A stretch of DNA of 64,000 bases from Eudorina sp. 2006-703-Eu-15 (GCA_003117195.1 BDSI01000002.1:2071328-2135327); one strand, 5' to 3'; positions 33,110-57,200 are shown, counted from the first letter of the stretch. Program-made: numbers and translations. Notes: generated by a model not told the origin, from the sequence alone.

Positions 33110-33268
33110 GTGGATGCGGATAGCTGGGGTACGGACGGCTGGGATGCGGATGGCTAGGGTACGAAGGTTTGGGGTACGGACTACGGAGAGTTTGGGTACG
33201 GAGGGCTGGAATGCGGAGGGCTGGAATGCGGAGGGCTGGGATACGGAGGGCTGGGATACGGAGGGCTG
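33110..33268 (+). repeat. 15-bp GGCTGGRATRCGGAG minisatellite
   Basis: Tandem and diverged units of GGCTGGGATACGGAG / GGCTGGAATGCGGAG, cleanest from 33198 to 33268 and degenerate upstream. The consensus embeds the TACGG core that is abundant across the whole window. Confidence 0.85.
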
Positions 33269-33342
33269 TGTGCGGGTGATGGGGTTGAACCGCGGCGCGC
33301 TTTGCTGCTCAGTCCTTCTCGGCGGGCGCAGAGGCTGGGAAC

Positions 33343-33351
33343 GCAGCAGCA

Positions 33352-33382
<31 letters not shown>
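33343..33382 (+). repeat. (CAG)n microsatellite
   Basis: About thirteen CAG/CAA units in non-coding DNA. Confidence 0.9.
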
Positions 33383-36300
33383 TATTAACTGGCGCAGCTC
33401 ATGGCAATGGGGTCCGGGTCGGGGGCCGAAGCTTCGAAGGAGCTCGCATGAGTCGTACCCAACAATCAGAGTTAGACGGAGAGGGGGAACTACACAACCT
33501 ATTACACTGCGTGTAAGCCTTGGCGCTGGATGCACTGGTGTTCTACGTGCGTACGTGGGCTTACGTGGGCTTCTGGAGCCCGCTGCATCCGACAACTGGA
33601 CAGAGTTGAGGGGTCGGGTGGTGGCACCGACGGATGGAAACGGCGGATGGTGTTGGATTTGAACTGCCGGTTTTTGTTTCGTTTGGGTTGGAGTTACAGG
33701 GTTTGGTTGTTTTTGGAGTTTCCGGTTTCGGGCGCTATGGAGTTGCCGGTTATCCGTCGTGGTCCCGAGGTCGGTCCCCACACACCATCAAACCGACCTC
33801 GGAGTTACCCACAGACCCGCAAAGCAACGCTGGTGTTGTTTGCATAGTCGCAGTACGGTACGTACGAGCAAGCGTTGTACATGTGCACCACGTGTACATG
33901 TACGCGCGCGTCCCACCTGTGGGTGTCGTTGTGAGTAATGTGGTTGGAATGTTATTACATTCTGCCGTACGGCCTGCATGTACGTTCTGTCCTCAACTGT
34001 ATTCCAGTGTGCCTGTGGTTCTGACTGCCCGATCTGATCAGTCGGCGTGGTTTGCGCGGTGATTGGGTGCTTGCAACAGGCTCACTAGGTTCTGGAGGGG
34101 CGCTGGGGTTGCACACCCCGCGGGGTCATGTCTCATGTGCCGCGCCGGCGAGGTGTGGCGCTGCCGCCATCGGGGTCGCTCCTGCGCGGGCGCCCCGGCC
34201 CGCGGCTTCGCACAGTTGGGCAACTCACACCACCTGCACCCCCAGCCTCCCGAAGCTGTGGGCGTTCGGGCGCCTGGGTTGCAGTCACTTTTTTATGGCG
34301 GAGCGGAGGGACCGTTTGCAGTGAGCGGAGGACCGCTGGGAGGGGACTTCGTAGGCTCAGTATTAGTGTACGAGGGAAAGTTTTGCGGGGTTGCAAATCT
34401 GCGTCCCCCGGGTCGGTGCTCGGGGCAGACCCGGGCGCGGCTGTGGTTCCGCTGGTCTGTCGGAACCTGGGCCGACCCGTGGGTCGAGGTTGCCGCCCCA
34501 GCGACCCGAGCGCTGGTGAGCTGACGGATGGAGGGAACTGAATGCGCATGATGTCCCGAAGGTATGCTTGACGGCATTGTCGTTGACAGCCAGGGGTCTT
34601 GCAGGCGGGGCCACTGTGAAGACCTGGTGGCGCGGGGGGTCGCGGCTCGTGGGGGCCGGGGCCTGGGTCATTGACAGGGCGAAATGTTACTCCTGAGCCA
34701 TCTGAAGATGTCGGCATTTCATCCTCAGTGTTTATACGCTGATGGCAATGTTTCGGACAGGAAGACACCAAAGCAATACTCGCGGGGGGGGGGGCGGGGT
34801 TGGGTGTCGTGGAGGGGTTGTCGTGGAAGGGTTGTCGTGATCGGCTCACCGCGTTCGGGGAAGACGCCGGGATGGCAGGGTCATTGAGTTGTGGCGCACT
34901 GACGGCGTCGACGGAAGTTTGGTTGTTGGACAGACGCGGGCTTGGATGGGCTCTCATGGAAGCAGGATCGGGGCGAGGCGGCGCATCGGGATCCGTTTCG
35001 AGTGCGAAGCGTGCGGGCCCTTGCCGCCTCTGCTTTGAGGAGGCAACACGGCGGGGTCGACACCCTGTCAGCGGTCCCCTATCGGCCGTCCAGGGTCTTG
35101 GGCGCCACGCACAACTGCCCCAGAAACAGGCCCGCACAACTGATGCTGCATATGGATAAGAATTTCTTATGGGACGCTGCAGAAGTGACGGCGCGGTGAT
35201 TCTAGTTCCTCGGTTGCATTCGTACCAAGACATGTGTGAAGTGCAAACACCAGTCCCGAACAACACAACCTGCAGGGCAACACACGTTCGCTTTTTGTTC
35301 GACGCTGGACCCGTAGCCGGTTGTTGCTAAATCGTCCAAACCGGCAGATATATGGACGTGATATGGACACCTGCGGTACATTTCTGGGCGTTTCTCTAGG
35401 GGACACACATGCTTACTAGTGAACAGTCGACGTGTCGAACGGTTGCGTGGACTCGATGCCCTCGCGGCCCGGCGTCTGCAGCTGTGGACCTTGTTTGCAT
35501 TTGACCGGACTTTGACCGGTACGAGATCACGGCGGGTGGATCCGACCCGGCGGACTCAGACGAAGCTGCGGGTTGTGGCTGAGGTCATGCTGAGGGCCGC
35601 ACCGGCCTCGTGGGGGATGCGGCTTGGAGGTGCGCCCGCCACTCGTACGGCATCATGTACGGCGAGCCGAAATGGTGGTTGCTTTTGCTCTGGTGGTCCT
35701 ACCCGGGTCGGACCAGGGGGCCCAGTCCTTGGTCATGTGGCACGGCACGGTTTGACCCCCGGGTCGGTCAACTCAATCGGTTTTGGGCGCTTGCGCCGTG
35801 CAACAAGTCATTATGTACGACATCGTACGTCCTTATTTTTACTATTGAACATGCGGCATGGATGTGGGTTTGCGGGCTTCTACAGGCGGCCGTACCCCAG
35901 GGATGCTGACGGTGACTTTGTGTGGGTATTGGGTGAACTGAGCCGCGGGGCGAAATGAATCCGGGCCTTTGGGATGGGTGCTTGCATGGCGTGTGGGCGT
36001 ATAATAATTACTGAGCCGCGAGAACACAAGTGATGTGCGGGTGTGGATGTTGTTGGTGTGTGAGGGGTGAGGTGTACGGGGTGTGTTTGTGTCTCCCCCA
36101 GGGGCTCTGTCACGCGGGTGCCGCCGTGCCCCTGCGGGTTTGGGACGATTCATCCGGAATTCCGGATCCTCAACCCCGCAGCTGGGGTCGGGGAGGAGCA
36201 TAGGTGTGTCCCCGAGGACTGTCGTACTGTCGTACTGCAGCGTCGCCAGGCTGCGTGCGCAGCCTGCTCTGCGAGCGGCGGTGACGCGTGCACGCACTGC

Positions 36301-37637
36301 AAGCCGGAGCGGGGTTCCCGAGCGGGGTTGCCTCCGGATGCGCGGACGTGCATGGCCGGGTGCGTGCACGTGCCTAGGCGCAGCAGGGCAGGGCTGGCGT
36401 GATTGACGCCGGGGCACCGCTGGTTACTGATGCCGCTTGTTTCCGGTCTTGCTTCTGGGTGCCGCCGCACAAGCTGGGGGCTTGGGGGACCACGGAAGAC
36501 GCCCGCAGCAGCGGCGGGTCGCCTCGCTAAACACACAACGGCACCGCAACCGTTGCCAGGCGCGAATGTTGACCTCGGGAGGGGGTGGACGTCGGTCGGT
36601 CGGTGTGGCCCTGGCGAGCTTGAAAGTGCTGGGACCCGGCATGGCTGCGTTTGTGCCGTACCACGGAGAGCCTGGCCTGGCAATCGGTCCGGTAAGGAGC
36701 CTATTGCACCGTTTACTATCAGGGCCCACGCAGTCACTTGATACGTAGATAGACACTTCTACATAACCGGTGGGGACACAGGTCCACCCTGTAATGGTTA
36801 CATTTACATGTAAGTATTAGCTGGTATTGCATTGCTTTGGACGGGAGGTGTGCACCACCATGGTTCTTGGGGACGTTCGGCGCCGAAAAACCGAAATGTG
36901 TCGATGGTTCCAGTTTGTGGCCCGCCACCTCCTAGGCTCTGTGATGATTGCCAGGTGCAAGGCCTATGCATAATGTACGGATGACGTACGGTACACGAAC
37001 AAATTGTACGGGGCTCTCCATAGCTTCATGATGGTGGCGGTGCTGTTTGCCGCGGTGCGGTGGAGGAGCAACGGAGTTTGACGTGCCAGGGTTCCTTTCG
37101 GTGTGGTGTGCCCACATGTGCCGTACTTGCGCTCGGGTGCAATGCCTTGTTCGGTTCTTGCTTGGCCCATTTATTAATTCCATGCAAGTACAAGGAAGCA
37201 TACATGCCATCGTTTGTCATCATAAGGTATGTGTGACGCAGGTTGGTGACCACGACTGTGTACCTTGCCTACGGTACCATACTACTCAGCTTCCGTAGCT
37301 ACCGAATCGCGTCGTTGCGTTCGGGCAGTTACACACCGGAGAGGGTCTGTTCAGCAAAATCACCATTTTCATGCTGAGTACGTTTACTATTTTCTGTGCA
37401 ATTCGACGACGAGGGGTCAGACAGCTTCGGAGTTGTCCGTCTCTTCCGTCGTATAGGGAAATGTAACTGTCGGGCACGGAAAAGTGCAAAATGACGACAC
37501 AGAACATACATGAAGATCACATTCGGCATATATCATTCAGTACCAGCTGCTTTTAATGTTCATGAAAGTGATGTAGAGCCATGGCGAAGGTGTTCCGGGT
37601 GTTCACGGGGAGTGAAGCTCATTGCCGCTGTTCCCGG

Positions 37638-47412
<9,775 letters not shown>

Positions 47413-47846
47413 GGCGCCGTACGGTGGAAGGCAAACCCCGAATATGGCGGGGAACTGTGGTTGGCTGAAACAATGGTCGGGGACTGGATGCACTGCCGAG
47501 ACGAGGCTGGAGCGCACAAGGTGGCTGTGGTGGCTGAGTAGTAGTTTACTCCTGGGCGTTCGTGCCAAGATATCTCTGTCTGGTGGCGGTCCGGAGCTCT
47601 CCCGTCAACTGGTACACTTGACAACAAGGCGTGGACATGTACCCATTACAATCAGCAAACTTTTATTGTACGCGTGATGGGTTGATACCGTACCCGCCCA
47701 TTTGCGGTGCGTGCGCGCAACTATAACGGTGCTCCGTGGCGGCGCCAGTGCATCCATCGTTCCATCCATCCATGCCTATGGCGTCGCGCCCATACCTTGT
47801 CGCGTTTGCTTGTACACGTGTTGTTCGTACATGTACCAGCCGTACA

Positions 47847-47851
47847 TGTAA
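47847..47851 (+). promoter_or_regulatory. candidate TGTAA polyadenylation signal
   Basis: TGTAA, the usual green-algal nuclear polyadenylation signal, 435 nt after the SRCR-gene stop codon. It is the first copy on this strand in that stretch noticed by eye. Confidence 0.35.
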
Positions 47852-49539
47852 CAGCAGGGCAACCAGGTTGCTTGCTTCTCTGATGCCGAAGCAGGGGGCC
47901 ACCCGTCATCCTCTGGAGGCTCGCAATACCCCTGCGTGCGTGTCCAGGCCCCGCAACGCCAAATGCGTTGGGGTTCGGACATTGGAGGCGTCGTTTGGGT
48001 TGGTGTTATGGTGTTTCGGTTTGTAGGAGGAGAGATGGGGGGAGGAGGAGGGTTGGTGGCGGGCTGTGTGATTTGTGCGTCGTGCATTGCATGGTGTGGA
48101 CACAGCACGGACGGGAGGGCGTGCGCGGACGCTGACACGCGTCGGCCTGCGGAAGGGGCACAGGCGATGCTGCGTTTTGGGCCCTTGCGGTCGGCTTCGC
48201 GGCGTCCCATTCCGACTGGTGGTGGGGGACCGGCGGGCGTCCTCCGTGAGATGCGGTTGTTGTTGTTGGTGGTGGTGGGAGGGGGAAACGGAGGGACCGC
48301 CTCCATCCGTCTGCGTCCGTCACTCCCCTGCACCTGCCGTCCGCTGCGCCCTGGTGGGGGGAGGGGGGGGTGTGGCAACGCAGGGCATCGCATACGGGCA
48401 TCGCAAAGCGTGTGACAGCGCTCGAGCGCAAGGGGATCGCGGGACCGCAGGTGTGGCGTGTGCGTGGATTGAATTGGCAGGTGCGGCCCCAAGACTTCTG
48501 GTTGCGGTAGCGGATTGTCTGGTTAACGGGTTGCCTCCGTGTGTGTGATTACGAGAGAGAAGAGAGAGAACGTCGGTGACAGCGCAGTGCGGTCGGGGTG
48601 GTTACCTGGTAGAGTGCGCGCGGGGTGTGCTTCGGTGCGCTTGTGGAGCCTGTCCGGTGCGCCATGAGGGGGGGGGGGTGATCCGTTTATGCAGTGGGTG
48701 AGGTGGGTGAGGCTGTCACCGATGACCCGCGCGGTCCACTGAAGCATGTGATTGCTAGCGGGGGCTCCTGGCGGCTGTCGTGTCCTGGGGTGCAAACATT
48801 GTACGGAGGCAGCAGTACAGCATTGTACGGCAGGGGATAGCAAACTGGGGTCGCTTCTCCACCACCAGCATCGGCGGGGTTCACGTCTATGAAGCGTAGG
48901 GCGGGCCGCACCGGCAAGGCCGTGGACCGAGGCGGGCGTCAGATGGGTGGTGTCCTGGTTTCCACTTTCCGTTTCTCTGACCTTTGCGACGAAGGGCCCG
49001 CGGGTACCATAGACAGGAGGTCGCCCGTTGATGCTGGGGATACCGGTGGGCGGGTGTGTGTGTCATACCCGCGAGGTTCGCAGGTCTCGCGCTTTGCTTT
49101 GGGGGCCTGCTTGCGCGAGGTCGCTCACTTGGCTGCGCCTGAGGCCCCTGACTGCTGAAGCTCTGATGGGCACGGCGGCCAGCGGCGAACTCCCGGAAGC
49201 CCATCCCCGGATGGGTATCTCAAAGAGGTATGGTTTGGAAGAGGTTCAGGAAATCAGGCGGCACTGCCGGCGACGATGGGTGAAGTGCGTGCCGGCCGCA
49301 CAGCGGGTGCGGGAGGGAGCGCCGGAGGGGCTTCACGGCAGCATGCCGCCAAACGCCGCGCGCGCCGGAGGTAGCACAGGGGATGAGACGACGAGCAGAC
49401 AACCCAGCCCCTGACGCGACGCAGTGACGCACCGAACGCTGACGGCACTAGTGAGCACGCCGGTGTAACAGCGCGGTGGTGGGCGGGGGCACGCGGTCAC
49501 GTCGCCTTGCGTCTGGTAGCGTGATGCCTGATGCAACAC

Positions 49540-49563
49540 AGGCAGGCAGGCAGGCAGGCAGGG
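49540..49563 (+). repeat. (GGCA)n microsatellite
   Basis: Six tandem GGCA units in intergenic DNA. Confidence 0.85.
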
Positions 49564-50258
49564 CAGACCGGCAAGCCCAGCCATCCCTTCGCGGCCTTCC
49601 CGTTACCTGAAGGGCTGTGACTGGGTAACTCTGTCCAGCACGCGGGCATGTCCAGGGCGTTGCCGCGGCGCCTTTCATGTGTCACGGCCCCTTTCATGGG
49701 TCACGCACGCTGCCTTAGCACCGAGGCCGACGAACTATGGTTAGCCAGGGCTGAGGGGCAGATGCACCCTAGGTGGGGCGGCCATGATGCCGTGTCGTAC
49801 CGGGTCCGGTGCCGGTGTCAGCCATGATGTGCTGTTCGCTTGCGGCTTACGGTTTGCGCAGTCCGAATACGGCAGGTTAGTGGTACCTGGGCCACGGGAT
49901 CAGCAGCACGCACCCCCACACGACCATGCTGCTGCGTGATGTGCTGGCTCACTCACAAAGCGCAAGCGTGTTTGAATCACCGGCCCCGTGCAAGCAAAAA
50001 TCAATTTCATCACAGCGTGGCAGCACGGCAGCCCCTGACCGGGTCACGTCACGTCACGTCACGGCTGTCAACGTGTGGCTGCTGTGGCTGAGGCGGCAGC
50101 GCCGCCCCGCCACGCATCCGTCCTCGTCATTGGTCCAGAGGACAGGGGTTGAGACTCATCAGGAAATGACTTGCCTGGCAGGCTCCAGACAGACCAGTGC
50201 GCCCGCCCCTGCCCCTGCGGACACGTGCGTGCACGTCAGCACGGTCAGGCCCATTGCA

Positions 50259-50311
50259 GGGAAGCACCTCTAGGGAAGCACCTCTAGGGAAGCACCTCTA
50301 GGGAAGCAGCA
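50259..50311 (+). repeat. 15-bp GGGAAGCACCTCTAG tandem repeat
   Basis: Three full copies and a partial fourth, identical to each other, which suggests recent amplification. Confidence 0.9.
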
Positions 50312-51246
50312 GTTACTGCCCTCAGGTCCACCCGGGGGTCCACCGCCGCAAGCAATTGCAGGCCACTGTCACATCACAATGCGGTAACCACGACCTCATA
50401 ACCCATACACGCAAGCACGCACCCGTCGTACACGCAAACACGCACACGTCAGTCCCACACGACAGTCCCGCTCGTCGGCCCCTCTCCCGCACGTGGCGCG
50501 AGGCGCTGCTGCTAAGCCTGCATTGGCCCCCCCAAAAACACGCCCGCAGTCCCCTGCAACCCCCGCTCAACGAAACGTGACACAGTCAAGTCATCTGTTA
50601 TCTGTTATTTGTTACCCCACCTCGGCCGTGATGCCCCGGCAGCCCCCTGGCACCTCCACCACGCCCTCCCACCCACCCGACCCTTGTCGTGGCGTCAAAT
50701 CGTGACCGCGAATATCTTCAGCCGCGGATCGCAATCCCCAAGATGCAAGCCCGCTGTCAACACCAAAAGAGCACCCCACACGTGCCCCGGCGTGCCCCCT
50801 CGCCGCACCCTTGTTGCGGCTAACCTGATTTGTCCAACCGTCCAACTCTAGCTTCCCATCCACCTGATTCGTCCAGCCGTCGCGCCCTCCATCTCTCTTC
50901 CCCCCGGCAGCGCTGACGACGTCTGTGGACACCCGCCCCCCTGCCTGAGCTGCCCCACAATCGCCATATACCCGCGGGCCATCCATCATGCCCCCAAACA
51001 TACCACTCCCCGGCCGATGCCCCTGCGGCCAGCCAAACCCCATCGAACTCCCGCGGCATACGAATTCGATCACGTTGACCCCATCTACCCCGCCCGCGCC
51101 GCCAGTGTGGAAACCCTAAATCCCGACTCCTCAGGAGGCAAACAGACGGGACGCAGCATCCGCGCCCCGCGCCGCAACCCTGCCATCTGGGTGCAGTCGG
51201 ACCCCACGGGTCACGCCGCAAGCCGCTTCCCATCCGGCACGGGTCG

Positions 51247-54200
51247 TCAGCGCGCCTCCGGCGCGCCTGCACCACCCCGGGCAGGCGCGGCCTTCACTGC
51301 TGCGGTGCCCGCCGCCGCCACCACGCCCGCCACCACCTGCGGTCGCTGCGCCAGGCCGCCCAGCGCGCCCGTACCAAAGCCCAGGTTCAGCGCCTGCGCC
51401 TGCCGCAGCTGCTGTACGACGTTCTGCAGGGCCGCCGCCGCGACGGCGGCGTCGGCGGACTTGAGGGCTGACGTCAGCGCCTTGGCGGTCGACGCGAGCG
51501 CGCCCAACTGATGCCGCTGCGCGGCGGAGAACGCCGGCGGCTGCGGCTGCGGCGGCGGCGGCAGCGCGGAGCCGGCAGTGAGGCTGCACCTGTAGTGGGC
51601 CGCGAGGCTCTGCGCCGAGGCCGCCAGCAGGGCCGCCAGTTCTGTGGTGGCGGTGCTTGCTGGCGGCAGCGCCGGGATGGGAAGCACGCGGCCCAACGTG
51701 CACGACGTGGCAGGCAAGTCGGCTGGTTCGGGCGCGCTGGCAGGGTTCAGCACGCGAGGGGCAGGCGGTGGCACTGCGGGGGCTTGTGGCGCCTCCGGCG
51801 CGGCCGCCGGCAGCGGCGCCTCGACTGGTGGTGGCTGCGGCGCCGCGGCCACGACTGCTTTCGCTGGAGCAAGTGCTGCTGCGCTTTGCGCCGCGGGCGG
51901 TGGGGGCGCAGGGGACGGCCGTGGAGGCTCCGCCGGCGACGCCGTTGCCCGTGCTACCGCTGGTGTGGGTGCTGCCGCCACTGGACTGCACGCTGGAGCG
52001 GTTTCCGCTGCCGGCAGCTGCGCAGTAGGTGCGAGGGTCGATGCGGCGACGGGCGTTGACGCCGCCTGTGGGGCCGGCGGCGCGGCGGCTTGGGGCGACT
52101 CCGGCGGCGGCGGGATGACCTGCGGAACCGCCACCACGGGTGACGGCGGCGCTGGCGGCTCCGGCGTCCGCAGCGGAGGCTGCGCCCATGGCGCCGCTGC
52201 CGGAGCCGGCGCCGCCTCCAGCACCGCAGGCGCCGGTCGAGCTGGTGTAGTCACCGCTGCTGGCTGTTGTGGCTGGGGTGGTGGCGGCTGTGGGGGCAGC
52301 GGCGACCGCACTGCTGCGCCAGCAGCAGGAGATAAGGGCACAGACAGCGGATGTCCATGCGGCAGCAGGCCCTGCGGTGAAGCGGGTGGCAGCTCCATGC
52401 GAGGCACGCCAGGCAAAGCGGACGCGGCGGACGCGTGTTCAACACCACTGCTGCGGCTGAACAGCTGCGGCGTGGGGAAAGAAGCTGCCGCCGCCGCGGT
52501 GCTCGGGCCGGCGGCGGCGTCGAAGACGGCTCGCGGCGTCTCCGCGGTCGTGGTGGCGACAGGGGCAGCAGTAGCAGCGGCAGCAGCAGCGGTGGTAGCG
52601 GCGACAGCGCTACCGCCGGGTGCGAGCCCAAGGCCGAGGCTGAGGCTGCTGCCGCCAGTGGTGGGCGCAGACGCGGCGGTGCCGGCGGCGGCGCTGACGC
52701 TCAGTGGCGGCGTGCTTGGCAGCCCCGCCATCCCGGTTCCGGGATCGCTCATGTACGGCAGTTGCGGCGGCATGGGTATGGATGCCGCCATCGGCGTCAC
52801 GGCCTCAGGCGTCGCGTGCGCGTGCAGCATTCCACCTGCACCGCCGGCGACGGCGGCGGCAATCATGGGCGTTGCCGCCGCCGCGGCCGTCGCGGTCGGC
52901 GTGTGCTGTGCCAGCGGCAGCGCCGCCCCCAGCGCTGTGCCAGCGCCGCCGGCACTGGCTGCTGGGTAGGACAGCGGCGGCGGCGTAGCCGCCGCCGTTG
53001 CCGCCGCCGCCACCGTGTCGGCCGGGGCCCCGCCGCCGCCGCCGCCGCCGCCGCGCGTCCCGCCGAAGAGCTCGTTGACGCTCGGGAAGACAATCTCGTT
53101 GGCTTGGATCTTGGATTCCAGGGCCGCGACGGGGTCCTGGTAGCACCTCGAGTCGGACATGGCCCTCAGGCGGTGGATGAGGGAGCCCCGCCAGCGCTGC
53201 AGGATGTCCTTGGCGAGGCCGGACACGGCGGGGTGGGGGTGGGACTCGTACTGCTTGACCTGCGGGGGGGGCGGCGGGGTGTCCGGGCAGTCCGCACACA
53301 CAAAAGTTACAAACACACACACGGGGCGGGTCTCATATCTAAACACACACACACACACGGCGGGCGGACTACATTTCTAAACACACACAATTCACACAGA
53401 CGGGCAACCGTGGGGTTCGGTACTTCTTTCCTTTTTACCCTTAGGCACTCCCACGCCGATTGCATACGGTACCGCGCACTCCTGCCCTGCCACATGTACG
53501 CACGCATACACATAAACAACAGACCCAGAAACGGACCCACAGAGGGTATACTGGTCCCTGGTTCCCTGGGTCGGATGGCTTGCTGTGCTAGACACACAGA
53601 GGTGTCGGACGTGACACTGACGGCCAGGATGGGTTCCGTGCCTCGTCTAGGAGCCCGCCCAACCCCCCTCGTCTCACACCTCGTCTCCCAACGCCACGTG
53701 TGCGCCCGAATCCCGACGCGGCCTCGCCTCTTTCCCGGCGCCCCGTCATCCTCAATTCGGACATCCCCTTTCCTCAAGAGCATTGTCCCCGCGTGCCAGC
53801 CGTTCCACCCTCACCTCCATCCCCCTCCCAGATCCCGCAAGGGCCCCCGTCGGTCTAATGTTCTGCTGCGTCTTACCCCCCCGCCGGCCCCGGCCCCGGT
53901 CCCATTCTTACCGTCTCCACCAGGTTGCTGTTCGCCATGCTGGACACCGGGGGGCACAGCGCCGCCACCTCCCGCAGCGCCTCCAGCGCGACCCGTGCGC
54001 CGTGCTTGGTCATGTGCGGGTCCGCGAAGGACCAGCTGCTGGCCGGGACCGCGGCGGCCACCACCGCCGCAGCGCCCAGAGGACCCGCGGGTCGCGACGG
54101 CAGCAGGGGCAGCTGGGGGAGCGCCGGGGGTGGCGGCACCGGCGCTTGTCCGGGCGGCTGTTGACTCGCAGAGGCCGCCACAGGCGGCCCCTGCGGCGCG

Positions 54201-57200
54201 GCGCCAGGCGCGGAGAGAGGCGCGGCCTGCGCCGGTCCGTGCCCTTGCCCCACTCCGCTGCCGCCAGGCACGACAGCTGTCGGGACCGGGCCTGGAGGCG
54301 TCGCTGCGGCCGCCAGCGCTTGCGCGGACGAGCCCTGGGCGCCAGGGCCCGAACCGGGCGCAAGATCTGCGGCCGGGGCCGGGGCGGAACCAGGTTGCGA
54401 CTGAGCTCCAGCAGGGGCCGCCGCGGCGCGCGGGTCGGCGTCGATGCTCATCGGGACGGCGCCGCCACCCGAGGAGGTGCCTTTCGACCCGTGGGTCACC
54501 GGTGCCGTTGCGCCGAGCAATGCGTCCAACCCGCCCATCAGCAGGGCCTTCAAGCTGCTGACAGCAGCCATCTGCTCCTCGCTGGCGGGCAATGCCGCCG
54601 GCGCCGGCGCAGTGCCCACGCTGGCACCAGACGGCGACGGAAGACCATCTTCTCCGGTCGCACCGGCGCCGGCGGAGGCACCAACCGCGGAAGCGGCACA
54701 GGCACTCACCGCGGCGCCCGCAACAGGCACCGGCGCCGCTGCTGGTGTGACCCCCACAGCCGATCCTGCTGTCGCCGCCGCCGCCGGCAGCGGCGGCTGC
54801 GGCGGGGCCGCTTGCGCCGCTGCGACAGGGTCGTACGGCGCCGACAATGACACCGCCGCCGCCAGCGAGATGGCCTCCGCCGAGCCCCGGGCGATCTCCA
54901 ACAGGCGGTCGGCGGAGATGAAGGGCTGCGTCACCAGCCGTGTGCGGTTGGCCTCCTTCAGGATCCTATCCAGGGTCTCATGGTAGGAGGTGACCGCCTC
55001 CTCGTCCTCGGAGATCTGGGGGACACCGCCGGGCAGTGCCGGGCAGGGGTGCAGTGCCGGACAGGGGGAAAAAAGGTCAGAAGTTGCTGGGTGGCGACTG
55101 GCAAGCCGCCAGTCCCAAAGGCACAGGTTTGGTAGGTAAAGGCCGCGACAGGCCGTGTGAGCATGCGCCGCGACAGGAGGTCAAGCCTGTGGTCGCATCC
55201 TCCCCAAACCCGCGTGGCATAGGCATCGGGCAAATGACGACGACGGCGACGACGGCCGTCGTGCCTACCTGTTCGACACAAGCAAGAGCCCACCAAGTCT
55301 ACTCGGTATACCAACAGCACCTTCCGCACGCTGGGCCGGTACTAATGGCTATGGGCATCATACTATCGGCCAGAGTCCATCCCAATGCCCACCCCGCAGG
55401 CCGCCCCCGCTGGCCAGCTGCGCGCGCCCCTGCCCGCGGACCCAGCTCCGGCCGCGGGCCCCACCTCGGCGCCATTTTCCCAGACCCCACTCCGGCAGAC
55501 CCCACCCCGGCGCACCTGCCCGCGGACCCAGCTCGCGATGGTCTTCCGCAGGGCCTCCTGCTGCGCCGCCTCCGACAGGGCCTGGTGGCGCAGCGAGGCA
55601 AGGTAGGCGCCCTGCGCCAGCCGCACCGCCTCCTCCCCCGCGGCGGCCAGGCGCGCCAGCTTGCGCTTGTGCGCCACCTCCGCCACGCCCGCCAGCCTGC
55701 GGTGCGACGCAGTGCGGTGCGTGCAAGGGAAGGTGCCACAGCCAGTCTCAAGGTCGGGCGAAAAGCGAAACACGGGGATCGTTTCCATGAGGGCACAGCG
55801 GAAGACGCGCAGCCGCGGGATGAGGTCCGTCCGCACCGGAGCCATACACGCAGCTGAACGTTTCCTTGCATGCGACGCCCTTCACCGGCCAGTTGCAGTT
55901 CTGGTGAAACTGTACAAAAGACCGGCGGAAGGAAGGAGCATTGGAGCATTGACATTGCTATCATAATCGTCAAGGTATAAATGCCGTCACCCAGCCTGCC
56001 GCCCATCCGAGAACAGTCTCTTGCCGCGCCGGCCGCCCGCCGCCCTGCAAAGCGAGTTACTGCCCCCCGTCCCTCTGCTTCCTGACCGCGGCACCACGCA
56101 CTTGTGTTTGCCGCTGGAGCCGCGCCCGCCTGCGCCGCCCCGTCCGCCGTGGTGAGGTCCCCCGTGGCCTGACTCCTTGGCGGTCCGTACTGCGGGCAGC
56201 GCACCTAACGGCGGCTCTGCTGCCGCTGCTGCCCCGGCATCACCCGCAACGGGCTCCGGAACCACTCCCGCCGATACTGGGACACCAGCCACTGGAGTAC
56301 TCATCGTTGCCGCTGGGCCGCCGCAGTGCAGACCGGTGATTGGCGTGGCGGCTGCAGGACCCGCCGACGCTGCTGGCGCCGCCGCGGCGCCGCCAACACC
56401 AGGCTGACCCGCGGGGCCGCCGTCGGCCGTCCACGCACCGCCGCTTGGCGCCCCGCCCGCGCCCGCGGCCGGCCCAAGCGGCGGGGTCACCGCGGGCGGC
56501 ATCGCGGCAGTCAGCGGGCCGAATGGGGAGCCCAGTGCAGGTCCCCCCAGCGGAGTGGCAGAGAGACCTAGACCCCCCATGCTCACCCCTGCCGCCGCGC
56601 CAGACGCAAGACCTCCGGCGCCCTGGACTCCGGGAAGGAAACCCCCCTGGCCCGCAGCTTCCGCAGCCTGCTGCTGTTGGAGCTGCTGCTGCTGTTGCTG
56701 CTGCTGAGGGGTAGCGGCCGGGGCAGGCATCACAGGTCCGCCGCCGCCAGGCCAGCCCTGCCCGGATGTCCCCACAAGGCCCGGCAGGGTCCTGGGTGCG
56801 GGGCTTGGCAGCTGCAGCCCGGCAGCTAGTGAGCCGGATGAAGGAGGTAGCCCTGAGACACCCGCATAAATCTGCTGTAGTTGTTGCTGCTGTAGTTGTT
56901 GCTGCTGTAATTGTTGCTGTTGTATCTGCTGTTGCTGCTGTTGTGAGAATGGGAGCTGCAGCTGCGGCGGCGGCCCGGCGGCGCCGGAGAGGGGCATGCT
57001 CCCCTGTAACAGCTGCTGCAGCTGCTGCTGCTGTTGTAGTTGCTGTTGCTGCTGCTGAAGCTGCTGCTGCAACTGCTGCAGGTGTTGGAGCTGCTGCTCC
57101 TGCTGTTGAAGCTGTGCCTGCGGACTCAACGACGGGAAGGCCATTGGCGGCTGCGGTGATGGCTGAAACAGGCTCGGCATGGTGAAGTGCTGGTGGTGCT

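Larger units (their letters stand above)
32404..37637. other. repeat-rich gene-poor interval
   Basis: It contains a 60-bp minisatellite, a 15-bp minisatellite and a CAG array in its first kilobase. Beyond 33400 it contains only scattered short motifs (GTACGG, GACCC-NN-GGGTC at 34474) and open frames with no recognisable product. The longest, 34133-35266 (-), is Pro/Ser/Arg-rich with no visible domain. No gene is supported. Confidence 0.55.
47413..51246. other. convergent gene-poor interval between SRCR and TFIIS-N genes
   Basis: The two flanking genes end towards each other, so both 3' UTRs fall here. The rest holds small tandem repeats and unrecognised open frames such as 48889-49158 (+) and 50612-51073 (-). 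The latter overlaps the likely 3' UTR of the TFIIS-N gene. No RNA gene or coding exon is supported. Confidence 0.5.

Noticed and set aside
34133..35266. 377-codon minus-strand ORF
   Set aside because: High GC makes long open frames common. It has no domain, no splice context, Pro/Ser/Arg composition typical of shadow frames and no neighbouring exons.
50612..51073. 153-codon minus-strand ORF after the TFIIS-N stop
   Set aside because: Contains an internal DGWTNQV duplication from a DNA repeat and lies in the expected 3' UTR; no other support.
51131..52189. 352-codon minus-strand ORF overlapping the TFIIS-N gene's last exon
   Set aside because: Out-of-frame shadow of the GC-rich Ala/Pro coding exon 53259-51247, which has phase and domain support.
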